DNA from: Photobacterium sp. SKA34
GTDB taxonomy: Bacteria > Pseudomonadota > Gammaproteobacteria > Enterobacterales > Vibrionaceae
DNA length: 64,000 nt
NCBI RefSeq assembly: GCF_000153325.1
Contig: NZ_CH724141.1
Coordinates: forward strand, 507,185 to 571,184
Direction of reading: 5' to 3'
The notes below the pieces were generated by a model. That model made no database searches. It was not told the origin of the DNA and saw only the letters and a program-made list of their open reading frames with translations. A program made the translations under genes and the position numbers. This document shows positions 48,786 through 58,040 of the stretch, piece after piece. Position 1 is the first letter of the stretch; each line of letters starts with the position of its first letter.

Positions 48786-49081
48786 CTTACATATTAAAGC
48801 ATTTAATTCTTTCTGTTTTTTTGCCTGTTCGTCAAAATTTTTATGGTGCTAAAACATCCATTAACACACATTATACATTCACTGCCTTTTATTGTTATCA
48901 AACAAGCTGTTTGTATGCCGATTCATCATATTTTGATAATTAAATGTTAAATATAACGTTATATTTATGTTAGTTAAAACCTTATAAAAAGATAACTGGC
49001 TATTTCAAACAGATCCTGTTAAAAAATGTTTCAGACGCAAAATAAAAAGCTATTCACAGAATATAAAATGCAGGAAGTTAT
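48786..49081. promoter_or_regulatory. upstream region of sstT
   Basis: AT-rich gap of about 296 bp holding the sstT promoter. It includes an 18-bp perfect palindrome (separate entry). I see no gene in it. Confidence 0.6.
48949..48966. promoter_or_regulatory. 18-bp perfect palindrome upstream of sstT
   Basis: AAATATAACGTTATATTT is perfectly self-complementary without a spacer, 116 bp before the sstT start. A candidate operator; the regulator is unknown. Confidence 0.5.
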
Positions 49082-50323
49082 ATGAGTCAATCACAACCTT
49101 TTTTAGCCAGAGTGGCCAATGGTAGTTTAGTTATACAAATTATGGTCGGTATCGTTGCAGGCGTATTACTTGCGACACTATCACCATCATCAGCGATGAG
49201 TGTGGGTTTTCTTGGGGGATTATTTGTTGCAGCGCTAAAAGCCGTTGCTCCTATTCTTGTTTTCATTTTGGTTGCTTCATCTATTGCTAACCAAAAGAAA
49301 GGCACACATACCAACATGAAGCCAATTATCATGTTGTATTTATTTGGCACTTTAATGGCGGCATTTACTGCTGTAGCTATGAGCTTTCTTTTCCCTACCA
49401 CTTTAACGCTTGTTGCTAGTTCCAATTCAATTGCTCCACCGGAAGGTATCGCAGAAGTCATTAGTTCCCTTCTATTTAAGATTGTTGATAACCCAGTTCA
49501 TGCACTTATGAACGGTAATTTTATTGGTATTTTAGCATGGGCTGTAGCACTTGGTTTTGCTCTTCACCAAGCAAGCGATGCGACTAAACAAGTTTTCCAT
49601 GATATGTCGAACGGTGTAACACTCATTGTTCGCTTTATTATTCGTTTAGCACCTATCGGTATTTTTGGTTTAGTTTCGGAAACCTTTGCTAAAACAGGCT
49701 TTGCTGCATTGGCGGGCTATGCCCACTTACTGGGTGTCCTATTAGGCTCAATGGCAATTCTTGCTTTTGTTATTAACCCAATTATTGTTTACGTAAAAAC
49801 AGGTGAAAACCCTTACCCGCTTGTTTTACGTTGTGTACGTGAAAGTGGTATTACCGCTTTCTTTACCCGTAGTTCTGCTGCCAACATTCCAGTAAATATG
49901 AAACTTTGTAAGGATCTTAACCTGCATGAAGATACTTACTCTGTTTCTATCCCATTGGGTGCTACCATCAATATGGGTGGAGCGGCAATTACCATTACCG
50001 TATTAACCCTTGCTGCCGTTCATACCCTAGGCATTGAAGTTGATTTAGCGACGGCAGTTTTACTAAGTGTTGTTGCAGCGGTTTCAGCTTGCGGTGCATC
50101 AGGCGTTGCTGGTGGTTCACTACTATTGATCCCTTTAGCTTCAAACTTGTTTGGTATCCCTAGTGAAGTCGCAATGCAAGTTGTTGCCGTTGGCTTTATT
50201 ATTGGCGTGATTCAAGATTCAGCAGAAACAGCACTAAACAGTTCAACAGATGTGGTATTTACCGCTGCTGCATGTAGAGCTGCAGAGCGAAAAGAATCGA
50301 AAGCGAAATTACAAAGATCATAA
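49082..50323 (+). CDS. sstT: sodium/serine-threonine symporter
   Basis: A 413-residue dicarboxylate/amino acid:cation symporter (DAACS family) that imports serine and threonine with sodium. [45 protein letters not shown] is the characteristic substrate/sodium-binding region, and [15 protein letters not shown] follows. The sequence tracks E. coli SstT in length and order. The ATG has AGGAAG upstream. Monocistronic, ended by a bidirectional terminator. Confidence 0.94.
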   Translation: MSQSQPFLARVANGSLVIQIMVGIVAGVLLATLSPSSAMSVGFLGGLFVAALKAVAPILVFILVASSIANQKKGTHTNMKPIIMLYLFGTLMAAFTAVAMSFLFPTTLTLVASSNSIAPPEGIAEVISSLLFKIVDNPVHALMNGNFIGILAWAVALGFALHQASDATKQVFHDMSNGVTLIVRFIIRLAPIGIFGLVSETFAKTGFAALAGYAHLLGVLLGSMAILAFVINPIIVYVKTGENPYPLVLRCVRESGITAFFTRSSAANIPVNMKLCKDLNLHEDTYSVSIPLGATINMGGAAITITVLTLAAVHTLGIEVDLATAVLLSVVAAVSACGASGVAGGSLLLIPLASNLFGIPSEVAMQVVAVGFIIGVIQDSAETALNSSTDVVFTAAACRAAERKESKAKLQRS

Positions 50324-50365
50324 TTACGTTTTATAAGCTTAACCCAAGTTATGGGTAAAAAATGA

Positions 50366-50409
50366 GGCGATATCATTCTATTTATAGAGATTATGATATC
50401 GCCGCTTTT
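50366..50409. terminator. bidirectional terminator after sstT
   Basis: GGCGATATCAT (50366-50376) pairs perfectly with ATGATATCGCC (50393-50403), followed by GCTTTTTATC. It is shared by sstT and the convergent small gene. Confidence 0.8.
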
Positions 50410-50425
50410 TATCACTATACTTAAC

Positions 50426-50749
50426 TTAATAAACGTTAGTTGCTTTACGTATAGCATTCGATGACTTATTAATGGCCCCATTCACGACTTTACGCTTTTG
50501 GTTGTGTACTTTTTTTTCAACACGCTTTTCTACATAAGTACCGTCTTGAATTTCACTGATAGCACGTTGCGTATTATCGACTTTATTCTGACCATTACTT
50601 ATCGAGTTCTGCGTTCCATGAATTGTATTTTGCACTTTATCTATCGAGTTATCGACACGATTTAAACCTTGAATTAGCGAATCAGCATGGGCAGTTGAAA
50701 GAGTCAATAAAGCAACTACAGGGATTAAATTAAGGTAACGCTTATACAT
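50426..50749 (-). CDS. small exported coiled-coil protein
   Basis: A 107-residue protein with a signal peptide (MYKRYLNLIPVVALLTLSTAHA). The mature part has a heptad-like pattern rich in Asn, Gln and Val (GLNRVDNSIDKVQNTIHGTQNSI) and then a basic segment (KRVEKKVHNQKRKV). It suggests a periplasmic coiled coil. No family recognised. It is followed, on the other side, by 315 bp with no gene. Confidence 0.6.
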   Translation of the reverse strand: MYKRYLNLIPVVALLTLSTAHADSLIQGLNRVDNSIDKVQNTIHGTQNSISNGQNKVDNTQRAISEIQDGTYVEKRVEKKVHNQKRKVVNGAINKSSNAIRKATNVY

Positions 50750-50969
50750 TCATGTATTCCTTATAACATATTGAATTTATGGCACCTATCAATAGTAGCA
50801 ACAGAGATTAATTTTTCAGACTAAAATGAAATAATAAAAAAAATCGACTATTGATTATTCCTGAAATGGATGTCCTCTCCTTTCATATGGTTTTAAAATT
50901 AGTGATTTAGCCATTAATAGTTAGTTACATTTTAATAAGTAGAACTGATGATAATGATTGATTTTTTTA

Positions 50970-51029
50970 GTTGGTAACACCTTGTCTTTGCCCGATAAAA
51001 TCTTCTGACAGCGACAGACGTTTACCAAC
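50970..51029 (+). promoter_or_regulatory. structured leader of the 104-residue gene
   Basis: GTTGGTAA (50970-50977) pairs with TTACCAAC (51022-51029), enclosing a 44-base loop with further GTCT/AGAC pairing. It ends 35 bases before the start codon and may be a folded 5' UTR. It lies in the 315-bp gap 50750-51064, in which I see nothing else. Confidence 0.4.
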
Positions 51030-51064
51030 GTCCTAGCATATCTTAGAACAGAAGGAGACAAGAC

Positions 51065-51379
51065 ATGGCAAAGTATTCTTCCCATGCCGATATCTATACA
51101 ATTGCAAGATCAGCCTTAACCAAAGCCAGTAAAAAACTGGCCGATGACGGTTTTGACACAGACATTTATTGTATGGATGGTCGTATTCGTTTAGTGATTG
51201 ATAACAATCGACATCAACCTTATGAATACGCGTTACAGCTCCATAAAAACACTGATAATGAACAAATTCATCTTGAGGTAATGATTAAAAACAATCAGCA
51301 ATCGTATTTAGTTGATGGACTTTCTGAGCCTGAATTGATTGCCGATATTTTATCGCAATACAAACGGTATCGCGCTTAA
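51065..51379 (+). CDS. conserved-looking hypothetical protein (104 aa)
   Basis: A 104-residue soluble protein, alpha then beta (HADIYTIARSALTKASKKLADDGFDTDIYCMDGRIRLVIDN...). The ATG has an excellent AGAAGGAGAC Shine-Dalgarno, so it is translated. No family recognised and no signal peptide. It ends at a strong terminator, so it is a separate unit. Confidence 0.7.
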   Translation: MAKYSSHADIYTIARSALTKASKKLADDGFDTDIYCMDGRIRLVIDNNRHQPYEYALQLHKNTDNEQIHLEVMIKNNQQSYLVDGLSEPELIADILSQYKRYRA

Positions 51380-51387
51380 TAACATTA

Positions 51388-51426
51388 ATAAACATAGATA
51401 ACTCAGCGTTATCTATGTTTATTTCT
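51388..51426 (+). terminator. terminator after 104-residue gene
   Basis: A perfect 15-bp stem (51388-51402 with 51408-51422), loop TCAGC, then TTCTGG. Confidence 0.75.
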
Positions 51427-51583
51427 GGTTATCTCTTCGCTAATATCACTTTCCCTAGCTTTTATCTATTCCTAAATTATTGTCGCAAAAACATTCAACC
51501 CAATTTTTTTAAACCACTATGCTTTTATCATTGCCTTCTGCAATCAACTACGCGTGCTGCGTTTCATAGCTAGGTAGGTGTCG

Positions 51584-52756
51584 ATGGTTGATAGTATCAA
51601 TACAATGATTTTCGAGCTTAGCGCGATAGTGATTAGCGCTGCGGGCTTAGGGAGTTTATTTCTCTTTGCCAAACAACCCATCATCATTGCGTACATCGTT
51701 GCGGGCATTATTATTGGTCCTTATGGGCTTGGCATGATCAATAATGCTGAAGCGATTACCCAAATGGGGCATATTGGCGTCATTTTATTACTTTTTTTAC
51801 TAGGGCTTAATTTACAACCTCAACGCTTGCTTCGTCTGTTTCGAGAAAGTGCTCTTATCACGCTGTGTTGCAGTCTATTTTTCTTCATTTGCACACTCCT
51901 TTTTGCATTAATAATCCAACTTCCTCTCAAAGATGCCATTATCACAGCCGCTGCAATGATGTTTTCCAGTACCGTTATTGGCCTTAAATTAATTCCCACC
52001 ACAACGCTTCACCATCAGAAAATGGGAGAAATTATGACCAGTATCTTGTTAATTCAAGATATTTTAGCCATTACTGTTTTATTACTGCTCAATATCGATA
52101 CTGAGCAGCGTATTGACCTTGCTATCTTTTTGATATTCGCCAAGCTTCTGATTTTTATAGTTAGTGCATACTTCGCCGTTAAGCTTATTCTGTTTCCACT
52201 AATGAAAAAGTTTGATGTTATTCAAGAATACAGTTTTATCGCAACCCTAGCGTGGTGTTTCTGTTGGGCTGAAATCAGCCATCGTATTGGTCTATCGTAC
52301 GAAACAGGAGCCTTTATCGCGGGTACATTGTTAGCCGTAAGCCCCATTTCCAATGTGATTTCTATTCATTTGAAACCATTAAGAGAATTTTTTTTAATCC
52401 TGTTCTTTTTCGCTATTGGTGCGAATATTAACTTATTGGCCAGTGATATTTATACTTTATGGGGGATTTTATTTGGTGTAGTGCTGATTCGTCTAAAGGC
52501 ATGGGGGTTTCATCGCGCTCTTATCATTTCAAACACAGAGGCTCCTATAAACAAAGAGTTGAGTGCAAGATTAAGCCAAGCAAGCGAGTTTTCTTTATTG
52601 CTCGCTTACACTGCCGTCGCCAATGGGTTGATTTCCAAACAAGGACAGACATTTATTCAAATCGTAACATTAACAACCTTCATTCTTTCAACCTATTGGA
52701 TAGTGAGCCGTTATCCAACACCTATATCGAATGTTAATACGTTACGCCAAGATTAA
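51584..52756 (+). CDS. CPA2 family monovalent cation:proton antiporter
   Basis: A 390-residue membrane protein with about 12 helices of the Kef/NhaP2-like CPA2 type. IIIAYIVAGIIIGPYGLGMINNAEAITQMGHIGVILLLFLLGLNLQPQ is the typical first third, and SYETGAFIAGTLLAVSP is near the ion path. No TrkA-N/RCK domain follows, so unlike KefB it lacks NAD or glutathione gating. Likely exchanges Na+ or K+ for H+. I use the ATG at 51584, with AGGTAGG upstream, instead of a GTG two codons earlier. Confidence 0.88.
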   Translation: MVDSINTMIFELSAIVISAAGLGSLFLFAKQPIIIAYIVAGIIIGPYGLGMINNAEAITQMGHIGVILLLFLLGLNLQPQRLLRLFRESALITLCCSLFFFICTLLFALIIQLPLKDAIITAAAMMFSSTVIGLKLIPTTTLHHQKMGEIMTSILLIQDILAITVLLLLNIDTEQRIDLAIFLIFAKLLIFIVSAYFAVKLILFPLMKKFDVIQEYSFIATLAWCFCWAEISHRIGLSYETGAFIAGTLLAVSPISNVISIHLKPLREFFLILFFFAIGANINLLASDIYTLWGILFGVVLIRLKAWGFHRALIISNTEAPINKELSARLSQASEFSLLLAYTAVANGLISKQGQTFIQIVTLTTFILSTYWIVSRYPTPISNVNTLRQD

Positions 52757-52758
52757 AA

Positions 52759-52795
52759 AAGCCAGCCTCTTTAAAATAAGAAAACTGGCTTATTG
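52759..52795. terminator. terminator
   Basis: AAGCCAG (52759-52765) and CTGGCTT (52785-52791) pair across a 19-base loop, with A-run before and mixed T after, between the convergent antiporter and HlyD genes. Confidence 0.65.
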
Positions 52796-52813
52796 CATTT
52801 TGTAAGTAATTAC

Positions 52814-54037
52814 TTACATTGACCACACATAGAATAGCTGTGACTTCATTCGAATAATGATCCCACGAACCACATCTAAGAAACCTAAGAAGCTAATCGG
52901 TTTTTCAGCGCTGATCCAACCGATACCTACCGATCCAACAGGAATATCATAACCTTCAGTTTCACGTACTTTCAGGCGGACGAAGTGATGTTTATTTGCC
53001 ATATTCGCCCCCGTTGTTTGACGTACATTGGTTTCTCGACCAATCAAGTTACCTTGTGATTCGCCTGTTGCTTCAACAATACCTTCCACTTCAGCAGTAA
53101 ACACCTTTCCAGGGTAAACTGCCGTTGCAAATTCAGCCAGTTGTCCCACTTTTACATTACGAATAGCCTGGTGATTGACACGCATTAACATATATTTTTC
53201 GTTAGTATACATTTGCATACGGGGCACAGAGCCTACGAACTGCCCTTCGCGCATAATGAAGTTTGTTACATAACCATCAGCAGGCGCGTACACTTTGGTA
53301 TGATCTAAATCCCATTGTGCTTTCGCGACATTTTCATGCTGTGTATCAACATCAACTTCACGGCTATTCACTGCTAAACGTGACTTTTCTAATGCTAACT
53401 TCGCTTTCTTAACTGATATTTTGGCTTTTTCAATTTGTGAAGCAAGCATCACCTTTTGTGACTTAGCAACCTCTACAGCTGTCCGCTGCTCATCTAATTT
53501 ACTTTGCGTAATCGTATGTTGTACTACTTTATTTTGCTTAATATAGCGATTCAGCATTGCTTGTTTTAATTTATAATCTTCATTCGCTGCAACAAGCTGA
53601 TTTTGCGCGATCTCAATATCTTTATCTGCGGCGTGATAACTCGCTTGTGCCATATCAACATCTTCTTTTGCAATATCTAAAGCTACTGCTGCGGATGCTA
53701 AACTTGCTAGATCTTTATTTAGCGCAATACGATAGGGTTCAGTATCAAGTTCATACACTAAATCCCCTTCTTTCACCTGACTATTAGGTGCTAAGTGAAT
53801 AGCCTTTACATGACCATTAATTGTTGTTGCTGCAGGTCTTAGTTGAATATGGGGAGACTGCACTAACGAGCCTCCAGATAAATCCATCGGTGCATACGTG
53901 ATTAATCCGTACCATACAAACACTAACCAACTACCACCGCCAATATACGCAAAAGCCTTAGTAAACTTATTCCATGGCATACCCACTAAACGGAGCAGGT
54001 ATATAAATAATGTCCAGACGGCTAAACCTTCAAGCAT
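52814..54037 (-). CDS. HlyD/EmrA-like membrane-fusion protein (YiaV-like)
   Basis: A 407-residue membrane fusion protein with an N-terminal membrane helix (about 32-52, FAYIGGGSWLVFVWYGLITY), a biotinyl-lipoyl domain (TTINGHVKAIHLAPNSQVKEGDLVYELDTEPYRI), a long coiled coil (about 110-230), then the second lipoyl half (WDLDHTKVYAPADGYVTNFIMREGQFVG). The closest known layout is E. coli yiaW-yiaV, where a DUF3302 protein precedes it, as here (8-bp overlap). No drug pump gene is adjacent. A role in envelope transport is likely; substrate unknown. Confidence 0.88.
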   Translation of the reverse strand: MLEGLAVWTLFIYLLRLVGMPWNKFTKAFAYIGGGSWLVFVWYGLITYAPMDLSGGSLVQSPHIQLRPAATTINGHVKAIHLAPNSQVKEGDLVYELDTEPYRIALNKDLASLASAAVALDIAKEDVDMAQASYHAADKDIEIAQNQLVAANEDYKLKQAMLNRYIKQNKVVQHTITQSKLDEQRTAVEVAKSQKVMLASQIEKAKISVKKAKLALEKSRLAVNSREVDVDTQHENVAKAQWDLDHTKVYAPADGYVTNFIMREGQFVGSVPRMQMYTNEKYMLMRVNHQAIRNVKVGQLAEFATAVYPGKVFTAEVEGIVEATGESQGNLIGRETNVRQTTGANMANKHHFVRLKVRETEGYDIPVGSVGIGWISAEKPISFLGFLDVVRGIIIRMKSQLFYVWSM

Positions 54038-54401
54038 TCGTCTGCTCCTCTTTTGTTTGTATCGCTAAAGATGAATCATTATCTACACCGTCAGTTTTTG
54101 TATTAGGACTATCGCTATGCCAGATATCACGTAATCGCTTCAGTGCTTGCTCTCCATCAACGAACGCAATTATTACTGCAAGTACCCATACCCAATGCCA
54201 AACGAAGCCTATCCAGGTTAAGGCTGTAATTAATCCTATTTGGTGATGTTGATTACTGGATGCTTTATGAATAGGTAATTCATGAAGTTTCCAAAAACCA
54301 ATGCCAATAGCTGCAATAGTGCCAATCATGACAACGCCTGCAACAATATGTAATACCGTATCTATGTTCGTGCCAGTGAAAGGCATGCTAAATAAACTCA
54401 T
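54030..54401 (-). CDS. DUF3302 inner membrane protein (YiaW-like)
   Basis: A 123-residue protein with two to three membrane helices: VLHIVAGVVMIGTIAAIGIGFW, IGLITALTWIGFVWHWVWVLAVIIAFVDG. The LHELPIHKA and HWVWVLAV segments match DUF3302/YiaW. A polar C-terminal tail follows. First gene of the pair with the HlyD-like gene; the AraC regulator is divergent 170 bp away and probably controls both. Confidence 0.82.
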   Translation of the reverse strand: MSLFSMPFTGTNIDTVLHIVAGVVMIGTIAAIGIGFWKLHELPIHKASSNQHHQIGLITALTWIGFVWHWVWVLAVIIAFVDGEQALKRLRDIWHSDSPNTKTDGVDNDSSLAIQTKEEQTNA

Positions 54402-54572
54402 TAAATTCTCCGGTCAATTTAGTCATCATTCTTATTTAACGGATTAGCGTTATTAATTGAGTTCATTGTGAGTAATTTTTAGTATCGAGAAACAAAACCG
54501 GATTGAAAACATCACTTATTGCTCATATTTGATATATTCTATCCATTACGTGTTTTTTATCGGCCAGCCAAC

Positions 54573-55580
54573 ATGTTAGATATTGCTTTTATAAGAACCT
54601 TATTTATCAAGCCTCTCAATAGTGCAATCCAAAAGCACTATGACCTTTCATTCAACCAGCTTGATGTACCAGATTTATTACTTAAAGAAAGCATGTCGCT
54701 GATCCCATTTAATGATTATTTAGCTTGGTTAGAACGTATAGAGCAACTCACCGATGACTCCGCTTATATGGTAAAGCTGGCTAAAGAGATAACATTTGAA
54801 CACATGGGAGGGTTAGGAGAATGGTATTTAAGCTGCCCCGATTTGCCATTAGCACTGCGACGAATCAACTATGGTTTATCATGCTTGCAAAGTGGTGCGT
54901 CATACCACAGCGAACTTTCGGGCAATATATTAAAGTGGACTTATCACAACCCTTACTCCAAAGGACGAGGAGGGATTCATGATAATTTGCGGATAGCTGT
55001 ATTATTCGTTCAAACAATTCGTGAGTATTTGGGTAACGACTTCATCCCATTAAAGATCCGACTAAATACCACTGAAACCCACAACTCAGCTATCAATGAT
55101 TATTTTCAATGCCCTATACGCTGGAACGCACCTTCGACCCAAGTTTGGCTCCCAATATCAATATTAGAGCATGTCGATAATCGTGTTCTTAAATTCAAAA
55201 AACCCATGTTAATGTCAAATTTACAACTTGATGATTTTTTGAACATGCCACAACCGACTGATACCGCAAAATTAATGTTTGAGTTGATCAATTATTCACG
55301 CTATTACCAGTATCCTAATCTAGATTTTATTGCACAACGTTTAGACTTATCTAAGCAACAGTTGCAACGACGATTGCACCGCTTTGGCTGGACATTCACC
55401 GATACCACTAACTATGTATTATGTAATATTGCAATAAAGTACATGCAACGCGGATTGCCTATAACAGAGATCGCTGCGAATTTAAGTTACAAAAATGTCC
55501 AAAGCTTCAACAAAGCCTTTCAGAGAAATCGAGGGGTAACACCAATACAATATCAGCAGCGTTTACTAGAAAAGCAATAA
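54573..55580 (+). CDS. AraC family transcriptional regulator
   Basis: A 335-residue regulator. Residues 1-230 form the Arabinose-binding-like domain of the OruR type (for example GGLGEWYLSCPDLPLALRRINYGL), and the last 100 residues hold two helix-turn-helix units (LDFIAQRLDLSKQQLQRRLHRFGWTF and ITEIAANLSYKNVQSFNKAFQRNRGVTP). I start at ATG 54573, since the longer frame uses TTG and the family usually has about 335 residues. Divergent from the DUF3302/HlyD pair. Confidence 0.88.
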   Translation: MLDIAFIRTLFIKPLNSAIQKHYDLSFNQLDVPDLLLKESMSLIPFNDYLAWLERIEQLTDDSAYMVKLAKEITFEHMGGLGEWYLSCPDLPLALRRINYGLSCLQSGASYHSELSGNILKWTYHNPYSKGRGGIHDNLRIAVLFVQTIREYLGNDFIPLKIRLNTTETHNSAINDYFQCPIRWNAPSTQVWLPISILEHVDNRVLKFKKPMLMSNLQLDDFLNMPQPTDTAKLMFELINYSRYYQYPNLDFIAQRLDLSKQQLQRRLHRFGWTFTDTTNYVLCNIAIKYMQRGLPITEIAANLSYKNVQSFNKAFQRNRGVTPIQYQQRLLEKQ

Positions 55581-55598
55581 TCGCAAATAACAAAAACA

Positions 55599-55640
55599 AA
55601 AAAACGTTAAACAACTCAGTTGTTTAACGTTTTTTCAGTT
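55599..55640. terminator. bidirectional terminator
   Basis: A near-perfect stem of about 18 bp (AAAAAACGTTAAACAACT with its complement) around a minimal loop, with A-run and T-run, between the AraC gene and a convergent small gene. Confidence 0.9.
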
Positions 55641-55653
55641 TTAATTATTAATT

Positions 55654-56025
55654 TTAAGCGACAGCTTGTGTAGTTATATCAGTGTCATCTGCTGTAACGT
55701 TAATCACTTTATCTCGAATTGTCGACATCAACACGATAGGTCCCATCATATTGACACGTAATGGTGCTTCGCCTAAACCATAGTGTATTTCAGAAGAATC
55801 AGATGATGAGTAGTTATATTTGTAGTTAAATTTATCGCAAGCCATATGCAACAAGTCAAAATCTTTACGATGACAAGAAATATAAGCACACCAATACATT
55901 GCGTCAATGATCTCTTCAGGATGCTCTGCCCGAATGATGAAACGCCAACTTCCATCCTCCCCATAAAAATCGAGAGGAAAAACTTTTCTTACCTTTCTTT
56001 TCTTCAACAAATTAAACCTTCCCAC
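55654..56025 (-). CDS. hypothetical protein (123 aa)
   Basis: A 123-residue soluble protein, start MGRFNLLKKRKVRKVFPLDFYGEDG with a very basic first 15 residues. The middle (AEHPEEIIDAMYWCAYISCHRKDFDLLHMACDKF) has three Cys and looks helical. No family recognised and no membrane segment. It has its own terminator shared with the AraC gene. Confidence 0.6.
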   Translation of the reverse strand: MGRFNLLKKRKVRKVFPLDFYGEDGSWRFIIRAEHPEEIIDAMYWCAYISCHRKDFDLLHMACDKFNYKYNYSSSDSSEIHYGLGEAPLRVNMMGPIVLMSTIRDKVINVTADDTDITTQAVA

Positions 56026-56262
56026 AACCTTTCGTAGAAAAAGATAGCTTTACAAACTGGCCACCTTTAATAATAGCTTCTCATTTTAAAGATACGAATT
56101 ATTTTAAAGTTTATTTTTATCAGTCAAACCACGCAGGAATTATGCAAGGATTTACCAAGAATGGAAGCGAAAAGTTTATAAAAAGTACTACTTTGATAGA
56201 AAATCAGGCTGCTTTTATCTTAATTTATCTTCACAAATACACATTTATTTACATTTACAGGG
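56026..56262. other. AT-rich gap
   Basis: About 240 bp between the 123-residue gene and the guaC promoter. I see nothing in it apart from the expected promoter of the minus-strand gene. Confidence 0.5.
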
Positions 56263-56290
56263 TTGTTTTTGAAAATTTGCTTCCTATAAT
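56263..56290 (+). promoter_or_regulatory. candidate sigma-70 promoter of guaC
   Basis: TTGTTT (56263-56268), 16-base spacer, TATAAT (56285-56290). The -10 is consensus. The start would be near 56297, right at the foot of the terminator hairpin. Confidence 0.6.
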
Positions 56291-56296
56291 GTTGTA

Positions 56297-56329
56297 AACC
56301 GGAGCGTCTGCCAACGCTCCGGTTTTTTT
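56297..56329 (+). terminator. intrinsic terminator upstream of guaC
   Basis: AACCGGAGCGT (56297-56307) pairs perfectly with ACGCTCCGGTT (56314-56324), followed by TTTTT. GC-rich in an AT-rich setting. It lies about 90 bases before guaC and immediately after a good -10 box, so it may be an attenuator or the end of a short RNA. Confidence 0.8.
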
Positions 56330-56414
56330 GTGCCCGCTCATAAGGCGAAAATGTTTACCTGCCAGTAAAGATTTCGTTGAGCAGCATTCGATAAGATAAG
56401 TGTAAGGAATAACC

Positions 56415-57458
56415 ATGCGTATCGAACAAGACTTGAAATTGGGTTTTAAAGATGTACTGTTTCGTCCAAAACGTTCAACCCTAAAAAGTCGCTCTCAAGT
56501 TGAATTAACCCGCGATTTTACATTCAAACATAGTGGTCGTCAATGGTCTGGTGTACCTATTATTGCTGCGAATATGGACTCTGTCGGTAGCTTTGAGATG
56601 GTAAAATCATTATCAAAACATAATGTAATGACAGCAGTTCATAAGCACTACACTGTAGAGCAATGGGCTGACTTTATTGCTAAAAATGATGCCTCAGTTC
56701 TTAAAAACGCAATGGTTTCTACAGGCACCTCTGACGCCGATTTCCAAAAAACCAAAGACATCATGGCAATGACAGATCATCTAATTTTCATCTGTATTGA
56801 CATTGCTAATGGTTATTCGGAACACCTTGTTGAGTATGTAGAGAAAGTACGTGCTGAATTTCCAGATAAAGTGATCAGTGCTGGTAACGTTGTAACCGGC
56901 GATATGGTTGAAGAACTGATTCTTGCTGGTGCTGACATTGTTAAAGTTGGTATTGGCCCAGGTTCGGTATGTACAACACGTGTAAAAACTGGTGTTGGCT
57001 ACCCTCAACTATCAGCAATCATTGAGTGTGCAGATGCTGCGCACGGCCTAGGTGGTCGTATCATTGGTGACGGTGGCTGTTCATGTGCTGGCGACGTAGC
57101 AAAAGCCTTCGGTGGCGGTGCTGATTTCGTTATGCTTGGTGGTATGTTAGCGGCGCACGATGAAAGCGGCGGCGAACTTATCGAGCAAGATGGCAAAACA
57201 TTCATGAAGTTCTACGGTATGTCTAGCCAAAGTGCAATGGACAAGCACTCAGGTGGCGTGGCGAAGTACCGTGCAGCAGAAGGTAAAACTGTACTGCTTC
57301 CTTACCGTGGGCCTGTTGAAATTACAATCCAAGATATTATGGGTGGTGTTCGCTCAACATGTACTTATGTCGGTGCTGCGCAGCTTAAAGAGCTAACTAA
57401 GCGTGCGACATTTATTCGTGTTCAAGAGCAAGAAAACAACGTATATGGTAAAGAATAA
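56415..57458 (+). CDS. guaC: GMP reductase
   Basis: Converts GMP to IMP with NADPH, linking guanine to adenine nucleotide pools. At 347 residues it matches the family. The active-site loop [20 protein letters not shown] contains the catalytic Cys. [24 protein letters not shown] and [29 protein letters not shown] are typical barrel motifs. TAAGGAAT lies before the ATG. Transcribed from the promoter at 56263 through a terminator-like hairpin. Confidence 0.96.
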   Translation: MRIEQDLKLGFKDVLFRPKRSTLKSRSQVELTRDFTFKHSGRQWSGVPIIAANMDSVGSFEMVKSLSKHNVMTAVHKHYTVEQWADFIAKNDASVLKNAMVSTGTSDADFQKTKDIMAMTDHLIFICIDIANGYSEHLVEYVEKVRAEFPDKVISAGNVVTGDMVEELILAGADIVKVGIGPGSVCTTRVKTGVGYPQLSAIIECADAAHGLGGRIIGDGGCSCAGDVAKAFGGGADFVMLGGMLAAHDESGGELIEQDGKTFMKFYGMSSQSAMDKHSGGVAKYRAAEGKTVLLPYRGPVEITIQDIMGGVRSTCTYVGAAQLKELTKRATFIRVQEQENNVYGKE

Positions 57459-57477
57459 GTTATTGATTTAATTTTTT

Positions 57478-57513
57478 GTTGATACAACCATAAAGTGGTT
57501 GTTTCAACATTTT
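57478..57513 (+). terminator. terminator after guaC
   Basis: GTTGA-ACAACCA pairs with TGGTTGT-TCAAC (57478-57508) around TAAAG, followed by ATTTTT. Confidence 0.8.
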
Positions 57514-57539
57514 TAAAATAGAAAATCATAATTTGATAT

Positions 57540-57582
57540 AGCCTTTTTCTTCACGGCTTTCGTGTTTGAGGAAGGCTTTATT
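57540..57582 (+). terminator. second hairpin downstream of guaC
   Basis: AGCCTT (57540-57545) pairs with AAGGCT (57572-57577), with an inner CACG/CGTG hairpin, followed by TTATTC. Either a backup terminator or part of the next leader. Confidence 0.5.
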
Positions 57583-57761
57583 CTTTACCATAATTGCTCA
57601 TTAATACTCCTAGCATTAATATATAAAACATATATCTAAATTACACCAACCACAATCTCCCACAGATTATCAGTTCAAAATAACGTTCCTGAATCAATGC
57701 TGAATAAAGCATTTACCTTACTTATCTTAGTGCAAATCTAATGTTGCAATAGCGCAAGTTG

Positions 57762-57879
57762 CTGACTTGGGTTGTCAGGCGTAATATCCGCTCACCATTA
57801 TTTGAGAGGACACCGTTTTGAACATACCCAGTCGATACTGGATTGAGATTTTTTCCTGTTTAGCTGTCCTCCCTTTTTA
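57762..57879 (+). ncRNA. candidate structured leader upstream of corA-like gene
   Basis: Four nested or successive stems: CTGAC/GTCAG (57762-57778), CTCA/TGAG (57791-57806), and GAGGACA/TGTCCTC (57806-57871) enclosing CCAGT/ACTGG (57828-57841), ending in CCTTTTTATT. The end looks like a terminator 160 bases before a magnesium transporter gene. I cannot match it to the M-box or another known class. The 460-bp gap around it has no gene. Confidence 0.4.
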
Positions 57880-58040
57880 TTACATGTGAGTTGACAGTAC
57901 TTAGCTGCCAGCATGCACCACCTCTTATTTTCGTGCCTCTGTTTAAAATCTAATTACGCCAGTTTTCTATTGGTAGAAGTTGTATTCATTGAACTTCTAA
58001 TCATGCTTTAAAGTGTTGTCTATTATTTGAGATATAAAAC

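Noticed and set aside
56230..56330. Purine riboswitch before guaC
   Set aside because: The conserved three-way-junction bases of the purine aptamer are not found; only a promoter and a terminator hairpin are visible.
57735..57880. GEMM (c-di-GMP), TPP, cobalamin or yybP-ykoY riboswitch before corA
   Set aside because: None of the characteristic sequence blocks of these classes appears; kept only as an unclassified structured leader.
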